A DNA stretch of 64,000 nucleotides from NCBI GenBank assembly GCA_963702705.1, contig CAVPDR010000002.1:310001-374000 (forward strand). Direction: 5' to 3'. Positions 48,300-58,270 of the stretch are shown here, in pieces. This stretch comes from VRUE01 sp963702705. Lineage in GTDB: Bacteria; Actinomycetota; Thermoleophilia; Solirubrobacterales; 70-9. How positions within the stretch are numbered: the stretch's first letter is position 1; each line of letters starts with the position of its first letter. The notes beneath the pieces are model-generated. The model saw only the letters and a program-made list of their open reading frames with translations, had not been told where the DNA came from and searched no databases. A program made the translations under genes and the position numbers.

Positions 48300-48656
48300 G
48301 CCGAAGAGCCCGAACCGGTCGATCGCGACCGAGAAGGTGAGCTGGCCGGTGATCGTCGCCGCCGCCACTCCCCCGGCCCCGATCGCGCTGACGGCGATCA
48401 GCGCGTTGGTGACGTAGACGGCGCCGAGCAGGCCGCCGAGCAGGTAGTACCAGCTGACGTCGAAGGTCGAGCCCAGTCCACCCGCCTTGCCACTGAGGAC
48501 GACGATCGCGGCGAGGGCGATCGTGCCGATGCCGAAGGAGACGAGCGCCGCCGGCAGGCTGCCGGTCGATTTGCCGAGGCCGGCGTTGATCGGCGCCTGC
48601 AGCGCGATCAGGCCACCGGCCGCGGCGGTGAGTAGGACCGCCAGGCCCCTATCCAT
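48219..48656 (-). CDS. DMT-family transporter, YdcZ/DUF606 type (145 aa)
   Basis: Five hydrophobic helices and the family pattern LQAPINAGLGKSTGSLPAALVSFGIGT, WYYLLGGLLGAVYVTNALIA, with GQLTFSVAIDRFGLFG. This half-length membrane protein normally works as a dimer or with a paralogue, and its substrate is unknown. Palindromic repeat type 2 (copy 1) lies 16 bases upstream of the start codon. Confidence 0.88.
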   Translation of the reverse strand: MDRGLAVLLTAAAGGLIALQAPINAGLGKSTGSLPAALVSFGIGTIALAAIVVLSGKAGGLGSTFDVSWYYLLGGLLGAVYVTNALIAVSAIGAGGVAAATITGQLTFSVAIDRFGLFGLDQVPLSPERVAGVVLLLAGTVLIVR

Positions 48657-48671
48657 CGCTCCTCCCCACGA

Positions 48672-48718
48672 ACTGCATCAAATTTCCGATCCCGCAGATA
48701 GGGAATTTGATGCAGTTT
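48672..48718. repeat. Palindromic repeat, type 2, copy 1
   Basis: 14-bp perfect arms AACTGCATCAAATT (48672-48685) and complement (48705-48718) around a 19-nt centre. The arms are the same as in the element at 59356-59406. It lies in the divergent gap between the DMT transporter and the sigma factor genes. Confidence 0.8.
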
Positions 48719-48826
48719 GCTGGGGGCGGGTGATCTTGGTCATTCGTCCGTGTTGCATAGGTACGGCACGGCCGTTGAACCGCTCCGTTGTCTTATCAGT
48801 AACTCCGAAGGACTATCGAACCGCGG

Positions 48827-50191
48827 ATGCCACCTCCAGCCGAAGGATTCACCGCACGCCTCGTCCTCGGGCCGGCCCTGCGCACGCAGCCGGACCGCCG
48901 CTTGGTCGCGCTGGTGCGCGAGGGCTATGAGCTCGCTTTCGAAGAGATCGTGCGCCGCTACGGCAAGGCGCTGGCGCGCTACGCCGCCGCGATCGTCGGC
49001 AGCCGCGGCGAAGACGTCACCCAGGACGCCTTCTCCAAGGCGCTGCTGGCGCTGCGGCGCGACGGGGCCGAGATCGAGCTGCGCCCCTGGCTGTTTCGAA
49101 TCGTGCGAAACACCGCGCTCAACGACCTGCGCGACAGCCCGCCGACGCCGGAGCTGCTGGCGGAGGCGATCGCCGGCGGGCGCAACCCGGCCGAGGAGTT
49201 CGAGCGACGGGAGGAACTCACCGACCTGATTCGGCGGCTGCAATCGCTGCCCGAGCCGCAGCGCGCAGCGATAGTGATGCGCGAGCTGGAAGGGCTCGGC
49301 CACGAGGAGATCGCAACCGCGCTGGGACTCAGCGGCGGCGGTGCGCGGCAGGCGATCTACCGGGCGCGGCGGGCCCTGCGCGACGGTGCCGGGATGCTGC
49401 TGCCGCTGCCGCTGCTGAAGACGCTGCTGGCCTGGGCGAGCAGCGCGCCGGTCGATGCCGCCGCCGGAGCGGCCGGACTCGGCGGCGCCGCCGGCGCGGG
49501 GGTCGCCCTGAAGGCCGCCACCGCGACCGTGCTCGTCGCCGGCGCGCTCGGCGCCGGCGTGGCGATCGACCACAACCGCCACAGCGGCCCTCCGCAGGCG
49601 GCGAAGACGAGGGTCGTCGCCGACGATCCGGAGGTGACAGCGCAGACCGGGGCCGGGACGACGGCCGCGGCCGAGACAGGTGACCAGGCCGAGCGCCACG
49701 GACATCACGGCGGGGAGCACGGATCGAACGGCGGACATGGGTCCGACGACGGCGGTCCCCGAGGCGAACCGCATCGGGGTGGCGGAAACATCTCGGGGAG
49801 CGGAGGCGACGACCAGGGTGGTGAAGATCGCGGCGGCGAGCGTCTCGCGGTCAGCGGCGACGACCATGGCGGCAACCGTGGCCCGTCCGGACAGGACGAC
49901 TCGGGCGCCCGCTCGGGCCGCGGCCCGAGCGGATCGTCCGGCGACGGCGGAGGTTCCGGCGGCAGCTCAGGCCCGGGATCGGGAGACGGCGGCGGCTCGA
50001 TCTCCTCCGGCGAGGGATCGGGATCCGACGGCGGCGGCTCGGGCTCGAACAGCGGTCCAGGCTCCGGCGGGGACGGCAGCGCGGGCGAAGAAATCCCGCT
50101 CGACGGATCCGGTTCGGGTGATTCGGGTGATTCTCACGGCGGCGACGGGTTCTCTCTGCAGACGGAACCCCAAACCCAGGAGGAACCATGA
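48827..50191 (+). CDS. ECF sigma factor with transmembrane and Gly/Ser-rich C-terminal extension (454 aa)
   Basis: Sigma region 2 (FEEIVRRYGKALARYAAAIVG … DVTQDAFSKALLALRR … RPWLFRIVRNTALNDLRD) occupies about 35-110. Region 4 (LQSLPEPQRAAIVMRELEGLGHEEIATALGLSGGGARQAIYRARR) occupies about 140-185. A hydrophobic segment near 215-245 (ATATVLVAGALGAGVAI) predicts membrane insertion, followed by ~200 residues rich in Gly, Ser, Asp and His, presumably outside. This layout puts sensing and transcription in one protein instead of using a separate anti-sigma factor. Its stop overlaps the start of the next gene by 4 bases. Confidence 0.88.
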   Translation: MPPPAEGFTARLVLGPALRTQPDRRLVALVREGYELAFEEIVRRYGKALARYAAAIVGSRGEDVTQDAFSKALLALRRDGAEIELRPWLFRIVRNTALNDLRDSPPTPELLAEAIAGGRNPAEEFERREELTDLIRRLQSLPEPQRAAIVMRELEGLGHEEIATALGLSGGGARQAIYRARRALRDGAGMLLPLPLLKTLLAWASSAPVDAAAGAAGLGGAAGAGVALKAATATVLVAGALGAGVAIDHNRHSGPPQAAKTRVVADDPEVTAQTGAGTTAAAETGDQAERHGHHGGEHGSNGGHGSDDGGPRGEPHRGGGNISGSGGDDQGGEDRGGERLAVSGDDHGGNRGPSGQDDSGARSGRGPSGSSGDGGGSGGSSGPGSGDGGGSISSGEGSGSDGGGSGSNSGPGSGGDGSAGEEIPLDGSGSGDSGDSHGGDGFSLQTEPQTQEEP

Positions 50192-50865
50192 AATCCGCCC
50201 ACCGATTCACCGCTCTCACCGCCGCCTTGATCGGTGCGCTCGCGATCCTCGCGCTGCCATCGCTCGCCGCGGCAAGGGACCACAACCACGATCGCATCCC
50301 GGACCGCTGGGAGAAGCGCCATCACCTCTCGCTCGGCGTCAATCAGGCACAGCGCGATCAGGACAGCGACCATCTGCGCAACCGAGCGGAGTTTCTCGCC
50401 GGCGACAACCCCCGCGATCGCGACAGCGACGACGACGGGGTGATGGACGGGAACGAGAACGCCGGCACGATCTCCTCCTTTGACGCCGCCAGCGGCAAAC
50501 TCACGATCGCCCTCTTCGGCGGGGAAACGCTAAGCGGCCTGGTCACCGAAGAAACCGAGATCAAGTGCGAGCACGAGCACTCAAGCGCCTCGGCATCGGA
50601 TCAGGGCGAGGACAACCCGGGCGACCACCGGGGCGAGGAAGAGCCCGGCGACGACAATGGTGGCGAAGGCGAGCCCGGCGACGACAACGGCCAGGACAAC
50701 TCCGGCCCCGGCTCGGCCAACTCGGGCCCCGGCCGCGGCGATGACGACAATGGCGAAGCGGCCTGCACCACCGCGAACCTCGTCGCCGGCACCGTCGTCC
50801 AAGAGGCAGAGCTGAGGGCCGCCAACGGCGCGGCTACCTTCGAGGAGGTCGAGCTGGCGGGCTGA
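50188..50865 (+). CDS. Secreted protein with TSP3/EF-hand-like Ca-binding repeats (225 aa)
   Basis: The signal peptide (MKSAHRFTALTAALIGALAI … LAAA, about 1-28) is followed by DHNHDRIPDRWEKRH, DQDSDHLRNRAEFLAGDNP and DRDSDDDGVMDGNE. These are tandem acidic Dx[DN]xDG loops like thrombospondin type 3 repeats that bind calcium. After a beta-rich piece comes an Asp/Glu/Gly-rich low-complexity stretch (about 130-190) and a two-Cys C-terminal part. Coupling to the membrane sigma factor suggests it is the sensory partner or target. It ends one base before the polA stop codon. Confidence 0.83.
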   Translation: MKSAHRFTALTAALIGALAILALPSLAAARDHNHDRIPDRWEKRHHLSLGVNQAQRDQDSDHLRNRAEFLAGDNPRDRDSDDDGVMDGNENAGTISSFDAASGKLTIALFGGETLSGLVTEETEIKCEHEHSSASASDQGEDNPGDHRGEEEPGDDNGGEGEPGDDNGQDNSGPGSANSGPGRGDDDNGEAACTTANLVAGTVVQEAELRAANGAATFEEVELAG

Positions 50866-53499
50866 CTACTTGGCGTCGAGCCAGTCCGCGCCGACGCCGA
50901 TGTCCACCTCCAGCGCTGGGTCGAGCTGGTAGGCGGCGCACATCTCGCGCCGCACCAGCTCGACCGCGCCGTCCATCTCCCCCGGCGGGCCCTCGAAGAG
51001 GAGCTCGTCGTGGATCTGCAAGACCAGCCGCGTCTCCCCCCCGACCTCGGCCAGAGCCCGCCGACAGCGAACCATCGCCACCTTGATGATGTCGGCGGCG
51101 GTCCCCTGGATCACGGTGTTGACAGCGAGCCGCTCGCCGAGACGGCGCGTGTTGGGGTTGCCGGAGCGCAGCTCGGGGATCGAACGACGCCGTCCCATCA
51201 GGGTGGTGACGTAGCCCTCCTCCTGCGCCCGTTCGACCACCTGCTCGCGGAAGGCGCGCACGGCGGGGAAGCGCTCGAGGTAGCGGGAGACGAATTCCTC
51301 GCCCTCTTTGCGCGGGATGTTGAGCCGGTCGGCGAGGCCGAAGCCGGTGAGCCCGTAGACGATGCCGAAGTTGACCATCTTCGCCTTCGAGCGCTGGCCG
51401 ACGTCGACGTCCTCACGGGCGATGTCGAAGACCTCGGCCGCGGTCGCCGCGTGGACGTCTTCTTTCTCGCGGAAGATCTCCTTCAGCACCTCCTCGTCGG
51501 CGACGTGAGCGAGGACCCGCAGCTCGACCTGGCTGTAGTCGGCGGAGAGCAGCCGGTTGCCCTGCTCGGCGACGAAGCAGGCGCGGACGGGGCGGCCGAT
51601 CTCGGTGCGGATCGGGATGTTCTGCAGGTTGGGGTTGGTGCTGGAAAGGCGGCCGGTGGTCGTCGCCGCCTGGTTGAAGGTGGTGTGTACGCGGCCCGTG
51701 CCGGGGTCGATCAGGTCGGGCAGCGAGTCGAGGTAGGTGTTCTTCAGCTTGGTCAGCTCGCGCCAGGACTCGATCTTCGCGACGATCGGATGCTCGTCGC
51801 TGATCTGGGCGAGCACGCGAGCGTCGGTCGAGTAGCCCGTTTTGCCGCGCCGCTTGCGGGTCAGGCCGAGCTCGTCGAAGAGGATGCGGCCCACCTGCTG
51901 CGGCGATCCGATCGTGAACTCCTCTCCCGCCAGCTCGTGGATCTCTTTCTCCAGGGTCGCGATCCGCTCGCCGAAGCCGGCGCCGACCTCGGCCAGCCGC
52001 TCGGAGTCGAGCTTCAGCCCCTCGCGCTCCATCGCGGCGAGGACGTGGACCAGCGGCAGCTCGACCTCCGTCAGCAGGTGCTCGAGGCCCAGCTCCTCGA
52101 TGCGGGGGCGCTGGACCTCGGCCAGGGCGGCGACCAGGCGCGCCTCCTCGGCCGGGTCGAGCCCGGCCTCCCCCTGCTCGCCGTCGAGCGAGAGCTGACC
52201 GTCGTCGGCGTCGTTCGCCGCCACGGCCCCTGCGGCGATGCCGATCCCGGCGTCGGCGGCCAGCTCAGTCAGCTCGTAGGTGCGGCGCTGCGGCTCCAGC
52301 AGGTAGGCGGCCAGCATCGTGTCGTGATCGAGCTGCAGCTCGACGCCCTCGCGGGCGGCGGCGGCAAGCAGGCCGTGGCGTCCGCCGCCGAGCGACTTGA
52401 CGTCGTGGCCGGCGAGGGGGCGCGAGTCGAGGCCAACGGCCAGCTCGTCCTGACTCGAGAAGCCGGCGAGGATCCGCTCACCATCGGCGGCGGCCCAGCG
52501 CTCGCCGTCGATCGCCAGGGCGACCGCACCCTCGCCCTTGCTGAACTCCTCGGGCGTCCCCTCCACCGCCTCGACCTCAAGCTCGGTCTCGACACTGCGG
52601 CCCGGCACCGCGTCGCCCTCGGGCAGCGCCTCTTCGAGCCGCTCCAGCACCGCCCGCAGCTCGAACTCGCGCATGAAGTCGCGCAGGGCGCCGCGGTCTG
52701 GCTCGGAGCCCATCACCGCCGCCAGGTCGACCCCCGTTTCGATCTCGTACTGGAGCGTCGCCAGCTGCTTAGACATGCGCGCGTCGTCGGCATGCTCGAC
52801 CAGGTTTTGCTTGCGCTTCGCGCCGGAGATTTCATCGACGCTCGCCAGCACTTTTTCCAGCGAGCCGAACCGCTGCAGCAGCTGCGTCGCCGTCTTCTCG
52901 CCGATACCCGGCACGCCGGGGATGTTGTCCGAGGTGTCGCCGCGCAGGCCCATCAGGTCGGTGATCAACTCGGGAGGGACGCCGTAGCGCTCGAGCACCG
53001 CGTCGGAGTCGTAGATCTTGGTCTCGGTGATCCCGCGCGAAGTGCTCATCACCCGGATCCCCTCGCCGACCATCTGGTAGGCGTCGCGGTCGCCGGTGAC
53101 GACCATCACCGCGATTCCCTCCTCACGCGCCTGGCGGGCAAGCGAGGCGATCACGTCGTCGGCCTCGTAGCCCTCGACCTTGACATTGGTGTAGCCGAAG
53201 GCCTCGACCAGCGGCATCAGCTGCGGCCACTGCTCGCGCAGGAGGTCGGGCCGCGGTTTGCGCTGCGCCTTGTAGAGGTCGTAGGTGACCTCGCGCCCCG
53301 ACATCCCCGCGTCCCAGGCGACGACGACGCCGGCCGGCCGGTGCTCGTCGATGATCTTGACCAGCATCGAAGCCAGCCCGTAGATCGCGTTGGTCGGCCG
53401 CCCGTCGCTGGTCCCGATCGACTCCGGCAGGGCGAAGAACGCCCGGTAGGCGAGCGAGTTGCCGTCGATCAGGAAGAGCTCGTGCGCGTCCTCGGCCAC
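50866..53499 (-). CDS. polA: DNA polymerase I
   Basis: 877 residues. The 5'-3' exonuclease domain spans about 1-290 (LFLIDGNSLAYRAFFALP, VVAWDAGMSGRE, VEGYEADDVIASLA, VTGDRDAYQM, GLRGDTSDNIPGVPGIG). The 3'-5' exonuclease-like region lacks the DxE motif (AIDGERWAAADG), so proofreading is probably lost. The polymerase domain is complete (STNPNLQNIPIRTEIGR, LLSADYSQVELRVLAH, MVNFGIVYGLTGFGL, LVLQIHDELLFEGP). The stop codon abuts the convergent Ca-binding-repeat gene with no gap. Confidence 0.97.
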   Translation of the reverse strand: MAEDAHELFLIDGNSLAYRAFFALPESIGTSDGRPTNAIYGLASMLVKIIDEHRPAGVVVAWDAGMSGREVTYDLYKAQRKPRPDLLREQWPQLMPLVEAFGYTNVKVEGYEADDVIASLARQAREEGIAVMVVTGDRDAYQMVGEGIRVMSTSRGITETKIYDSDAVLERYGVPPELITDLMGLRGDTSDNIPGVPGIGEKTATQLLQRFGSLEKVLASVDEISGAKRKQNLVEHADDARMSKQLATLQYEIETGVDLAAVMGSEPDRGALRDFMREFELRAVLERLEEALPEGDAVPGRSVETELEVEAVEGTPEEFSKGEGAVALAIDGERWAAADGERILAGFSSQDELAVGLDSRPLAGHDVKSLGGGRHGLLAAAAREGVELQLDHDTMLAAYLLEPQRRTYELTELAADAGIGIAAGAVAANDADDGQLSLDGEQGEAGLDPAEEARLVAALAEVQRPRIEELGLEHLLTEVELPLVHVLAAMEREGLKLDSERLAEVGAGFGERIATLEKEIHELAGEEFTIGSPQQVGRILFDELGLTRKRRGKTGYSTDARVLAQISDEHPIVAKIESWRELTKLKNTYLDSLPDLIDPGTGRVHTTFNQAATTTGRLSSTNPNLQNIPIRTEIGRPVRACFVAEQGNRLLSADYSQVELRVLAHVADEEVLKEIFREKEDVHAATAAEVFDIAREDVDVGQRSKAKMVNFGIVYGLTGFGLADRLNIPRKEGEEFVSRYLERFPAVRAFREQVVERAQEEGYVTTLMGRRRSIPELRSGNPNTRRLGERLAVNTVIQGTAADIIKVAMVRCRRALAEVGGETRLVLQIHDELLFEGPPGEMDGAVELVRREMCAAYQLDPALEVDIGVGADWLDAK

Positions 53500-53524
53500 G
53501 CCGCCACTCTATGAGGCGAGCCGG

Positions 53525-55159
53525 TTAGCGAAAGCGCGCCAGGTGGAGACGACGAACTCTCGATTCCTCGCTACCGTCGCGCGAAACGAAGCTCGTTTGC
53601 ACTCTGAGCTTGAGAGCGTGGAGGCGCAGGCGAGACAGGGCCGGGGCGGAGAGTGGGCAGCGTAGCTCCCGGGCGGCGCCAGCCGGAACAGACAGTCGCG
53701 CTGAGCAGGCGTTGCGCGGGCCGCGCGCGGTCTCGAACGTCGCTGCCTGCTCAACCACTCCCGCGCCGGGCAACCGGAGGTGCGTCACCAGCACGCCGGC
53801 CTCGCGCCTGGGATGCCCCACGTAGAGAGTCCCCCGGGGCAGCGGTGCCTCATCGCTCTCGTCCCCGGGCGCCAGCGTCGGCGCCGGCGCAGACGATTCT
53901 TCGGGACCGAGGAACGCCGCAAGTTCGCCCGGGCGGTCGGCGATGAAGTCGCGGGCTTTACCGACCGCGTTCTGAATTTCCGAGAGGTCGTGCTCGTGCC
54001 TGCTGTTGGCCTGTTCCTGCTGCTCCCAGGGTTCGAGCAGGGCGGCTGCTTCGAGCGCGAGCGAGTCGAGGTCGAGAGTGGCGATCGTGCGTCCGACCGA
54101 CTTCAGTTCCTTCCTGTAGAGCGCTTTACAGCCCAGGTCCCCCAGGCAGCGGTTGAACATCAGTCCGGCCGGGCCGTCGAATGCGAGCCGGCGTTCCCAG
54201 GTTTCGTCGGTGCCCCAGGGGAGCATCTGAAAGACGCCCGAGGGTTCGCTGAAGAGGTAGAAGTTGTTGGGCAGGAATTCGCCTTCCTGGCCCGCGTAGG
54301 CGTCCCAGTGCCCGCTGTACTTTTCGATCGCCCAGGTGCGCGTCATCTCGGCCAGGTCGGCGAGAGGGGAGACCGCGTCCGACCAACCCTCGCCTTCGGT
54401 TGAGTTGACGGCGGCAACCAGCGCTTTCAGGTCTTCCAGGTTGCCGGGGTCGCCTTCGTCGACTTCGAAGCCGCCTTCCCCGGCCGGCAGTTCGTCGACG
54501 CCGGGCGTCACGTCGGAGCCGTCTTCCCCCTCATAGAGATGCTGGATCGATTTTGGCCCGAACCACCGTTCCAGGGCGACGTCGTCGAGGGTCTCGATGT
54601 CGAGATAGACGCCGAAGTCTTCGCCGTTGACCCGGACGTCGGCGTAGCCGGTGCGGGAGGCGGGCACGCCGGCGGCCCGAAAGGCGTCGTAGGTCAGCGT
54701 CTCGTGGACCAGCGAGGGGTCCTCGAGCATGTTGTTGAGGGTCATCTTCTTCAGGCCTTCGAACTTCTGGCCTTTGACGAACTTGTTGAACTTGAGCTTG
54801 AAGGCCGCCTTGCCGCTCAACGTCCGAAACGAGCCGTTGGCGCCCCCCTTGAGGCGGATGCCGACATCGGCCAGCGGCGGGCCCACCGGCACTTCCTCTC
54901 CACCGGGCATCCCGTCCGTGGTCGAGAGCGCGAAACCCCCTTTCACGTATTCGTCCGGTTCCGCTTCCAGTTCGGAGATCGCCTGGGGCGACAGCGTCAG
55001 GTCGATCGCGACCACCTTGCCGGAGTCATACAGCCAGCCGGCCTGGCCCGGGGCGGGTTCGGCCACAGCCGACGCGGGCGCGGTGGCGAGCGCGCAGCAG
55101 AAGGCCAGGCAGGCGAAAGCAGTGCGGGCTTTCCCTGCATTGGACCGATATGTGCTCAT
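53525..55159 (-). CDS. Secreted CotH-type protein kinase-fold protein (544 aa)
   Basis: Signal peptide about 1-33. CotH-family features include VGIRLKGGANGSFRTLSGKAAFKLKFNKF, KKMTLNNMLEDPSLVHETLTY, the conserved NGEDFGVYLDIETLDD, and the metal-binding-like MLPWGTDETW near 310. CotH kinases of spores phosphorylate coat proteins; in actinobacteria secreted members exist with unknown substrates. The C-terminal ~110 residues are Cys- and Leu/Arg-rich and lie outside the kinase fold. No neighbour suggests a substrate. It is separated from polA by 25 bases. Confidence 0.85.
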   Translation of the reverse strand: MSTYRSNAGKARTAFACLAFCCALATAPASAVAEPAPGQAGWLYDSGKVVAIDLTLSPQAISELEAEPDEYVKGGFALSTTDGMPGGEEVPVGPPLADVGIRLKGGANGSFRTLSGKAAFKLKFNKFVKGQKFEGLKKMTLNNMLEDPSLVHETLTYDAFRAAGVPASRTGYADVRVNGEDFGVYLDIETLDDVALERWFGPKSIQHLYEGEDGSDVTPGVDELPAGEGGFEVDEGDPGNLEDLKALVAAVNSTEGEGWSDAVSPLADLAEMTRTWAIEKYSGHWDAYAGQEGEFLPNNFYLFSEPSGVFQMLPWGTDETWERRLAFDGPAGLMFNRCLGDLGCKALYRKELKSVGRTIATLDLDSLALEAAALLEPWEQQEQANSRHEHDLSEIQNAVGKARDFIADRPGELAAFLGPEESSAPAPTLAPGDESDEAPLPRGTLYVGHPRREAGVLVTHLRLPGAGVVEQAATFETARGPRNACSARLSVPAGAARELRCPLSAPALSRLRLHALKLRVQTSFVSRDGSEESRVRRLHLARFR

Positions 55160-55256
55160 GCCACAGAAACGTTAACCGGCGAGCCGGGCTTTCGGAGCGG
55201 GTCCCACGTGGAGCCCGTGCCTGGCCCCGCGGCCCAAATCTGATTCGATAGCCCCA

Positions 55257-56714
<1,458 letters not shown>

Positions 56715-56718
56715 CCCA

Positions 56719-57624
56719 GTGAAGGTCCTCGTCAGCGGAGCCAGCGGTTTCATCGGGTCGGCACTCTGCGATTCGCTGCTGGTCCGGGGCGACACCGTGG
56801 TCGGCCTCACCCGCGACCCCAAGCGAGCCCGCAGCACCAACCCGAGCGTCAACTGGCACGCCTGGGAGCCGACCCTGGAACGGCCACCGGCGGCCGCTTT
56901 CGAGGGCGTGGACGGCGTCGTCAACCTGCTCGGCGAGAAGATCAACCAGCGCTGGACGCCCGAGGCCAAAACGCGGATCATGGAGAGCCGGCGCACCGGC
57001 ACCCACAACCTCCTCGGCACGATCGCCGGCCTGGAGCGCAAGCCGCGCGTCCTGATCAACCAGTCGGCGATCGGCTTCTACGGCGACCGAGGAGAGTCGA
57101 TCGTCGACGAGTCGAGCGACCCGGGCGAGGGCTTCGACGCCGAGGTCGTGCGCGAGTGGGAGAAGGCCGCCCACGAGGCCGACGGCACGGGCGTGCGCCT
57201 GGTCATCGTCCGCACCGGCCACGTGCTCGACCCGCGCGGGGGCTTCCTCAGGCAGCTCCTCACCCCCTTCAAGCTGGGGGTCGGCGGCCCGCTGGCGGGG
57301 GGCGACCAGTACGTCTCCTGGGTCCATGTCGAGGACGAGGTGGGCATCCTGCTCTGGGCTCTGGACAACGACAAGATCAGCGGGGTCTTCAACTCAACGG
57401 CACCCAATCCCGTGACCAACAAGGCCTTCTCGAAGGCGCTGGGCAAGGCGATCAAACGACCGGCCGTGCTGCCGATTCCCGGATTCGCACTGGATCTGAT
57501 GTACGGCGGGGAGTTCGGGGAAGTCTTGAAGGGTGGGCAAAGGGTCATACCGAGACGGGCTCAGGATCTTGGTTACACGTTCAAGCACCCTCACTTGGAC
57601 GAGGCGCTGGCAGACCTGCTTTAG
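56719..57624 (+). CDS. NAD(P)-binding SDR epimerase, SDR39U1/TIGR01777 (YfcH) family
   Basis: 301 residues. Rossmann motif VSGASGFIGSALCDSL (about 4-20), GVDGVVNLLGEKINQRWTPE, the typical TGTHNLLG and LINQSAIGFYGDRGES with the catalytic Tyr, and QYVSWVHVEDEVGILLWAL near 195-215. Reaction unknown for the family. GTG start; probably co-transcribed with the malic enzyme. Ends 8 bases before palindromic repeat type 1. Confidence 0.92.
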   Translation: MKVLVSGASGFIGSALCDSLLVRGDTVVGLTRDPKRARSTNPSVNWHAWEPTLERPPAAAFEGVDGVVNLLGEKINQRWTPEAKTRIMESRRTGTHNLLGTIAGLERKPRVLINQSAIGFYGDRGESIVDESSDPGEGFDAEVVREWEKAAHEADGTGVRLVIVRTGHVLDPRGGFLRQLLTPFKLGVGGPLAGGDQYVSWVHVEDEVGILLWALDNDKISGVFNSTAPNPVTNKAFSKALGKAIKRPAVLPIPGFALDLMYGGEFGEVLKGGQRVIPRRAQDLGYTFKHPHLDEALADLL

Positions 57625-57632
57625 GCGGGGAA

Positions 57633-57706
57633 GGGGCGAGAGACCCCCTCCCAAAACGAGCGGCAGTAGCCGCTCTTGAGTGTTTTGGGAGGGGGTCTCT
57701 CGCCCC
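57633..57706. repeat. Palindromic repeat, type 1, copy A
   Basis: A perfect 25-bp inverted repeat (57633-57657 and 57682-57706) whose inner ends carry the shared core CCCTCCCAAAAC. It encloses a second 6-bp hairpin (57658-57675) and the hexamer TTGAGT. It lies between convergent genes and could terminate both. Confidence 0.85.
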
Positions 57707-57709
57707 TCT

Positions 57710-58213
57710 CTACGACTCGTGGAGTTCTTCGCGCAGGGACTGGCGTAGGGAGCCTGGGCCCGAAGCTTCTATGAGCTTCAGCAGGCGGGCCATGGTGACT
57801 TTGCCTGAGCTTCCAGAGATCCAGGGGACCTCGGCGGTTGCCAGGATTGGATGCGTGAAGCGGGCCGCAGCAGGGTCGGAAGCTTCAAGGTAAGCCACCG
57901 CAGTCGAGTCCTCCGTGGCTCTACGAGCATTTGCGCCGAGAGTTGCCAGATTTAGCTTCGTACGGCTCCGAGCGCTGGCGAGGCAGACAGCTTGCACCCG
58001 AAGCTCCCCCGCTCGGCCGCCCTGGCCCTTGAGCTCTTGCTTAGCGCCCGGGCACAACGGAGCTTCCACATAAGCCGTAACGGTCGCATCCCGAGCAACA
58101 CCTTCTCCCCCGCCACAGCCAGCTACTACCCCCGCGAGCAGCACGCACGCTGCTGCGACCGTGGCCTTGCTCCAGACGGAAGAGCAACCGGTGCCCCCTC
58201 CCAAAACACTCAA
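57710..58213 (-). CDS. Small lipoprotein (≤167 aa) flanked by palindromic repeats
   Basis: A hydrophobic segment ending in the lipobox VVAGC (ATVAAACVLLAGVVAGCGGG) predicts a lipoprotein. The mature part (~125 residues) has a few cysteines (APLCPGAKQ, QAVCLAS) and no recognised domain. The N-terminal residues SVLGGGTGCSS are encoded by palindromic repeat copy B, and only TTG codons are available as starts. The original start may therefore have been displaced, or a TTG within the repeat is used. It sits between inverted copies A and B of the type 1 repeat. Confidence 0.7.
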   Translation of the reverse strand: MSVLGGGTGCSSVWSKATVAAACVLLAGVVAGCGGGEGVARDATVTAYVEAPLCPGAKQELKGQGGRAGELRVQAVCLASARSRTKLNLATLGANARRATEDSTAVAYLEASDPAAARFTHPILATAEVPWISGSSGKVTMARLLKLIEASGPGSLRQSLREELHES

Positions 58214-58257
58214 GAGCGGCTCCCGCCGCTCGTTTTGGGAGGGGGCACCGGTTGCTC
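58182..58257. repeat. Palindromic repeat, type 1, copy B
   Basis: A perfect 26-bp inverted repeat (58182-58207 and 58232-58257) with an inner GAGCGG/CCGCTC hairpin (58214-58231). Its centre is the reverse complement of copy A's (ACTCAA before the inner hairpin rather than TTGAGT after it). It overlaps the 5' end of the lipoprotein frame. Confidence 0.85.
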
Positions 58258-58270
58258 CCCTGCCTCGCCG

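Noticed and set aside
51010..53514. An 834-residue open frame opposite polA
   Set aside because: Antisense shadow of a well-conserved gene with GC-rich third positions; no ribosome-binding site or domain.
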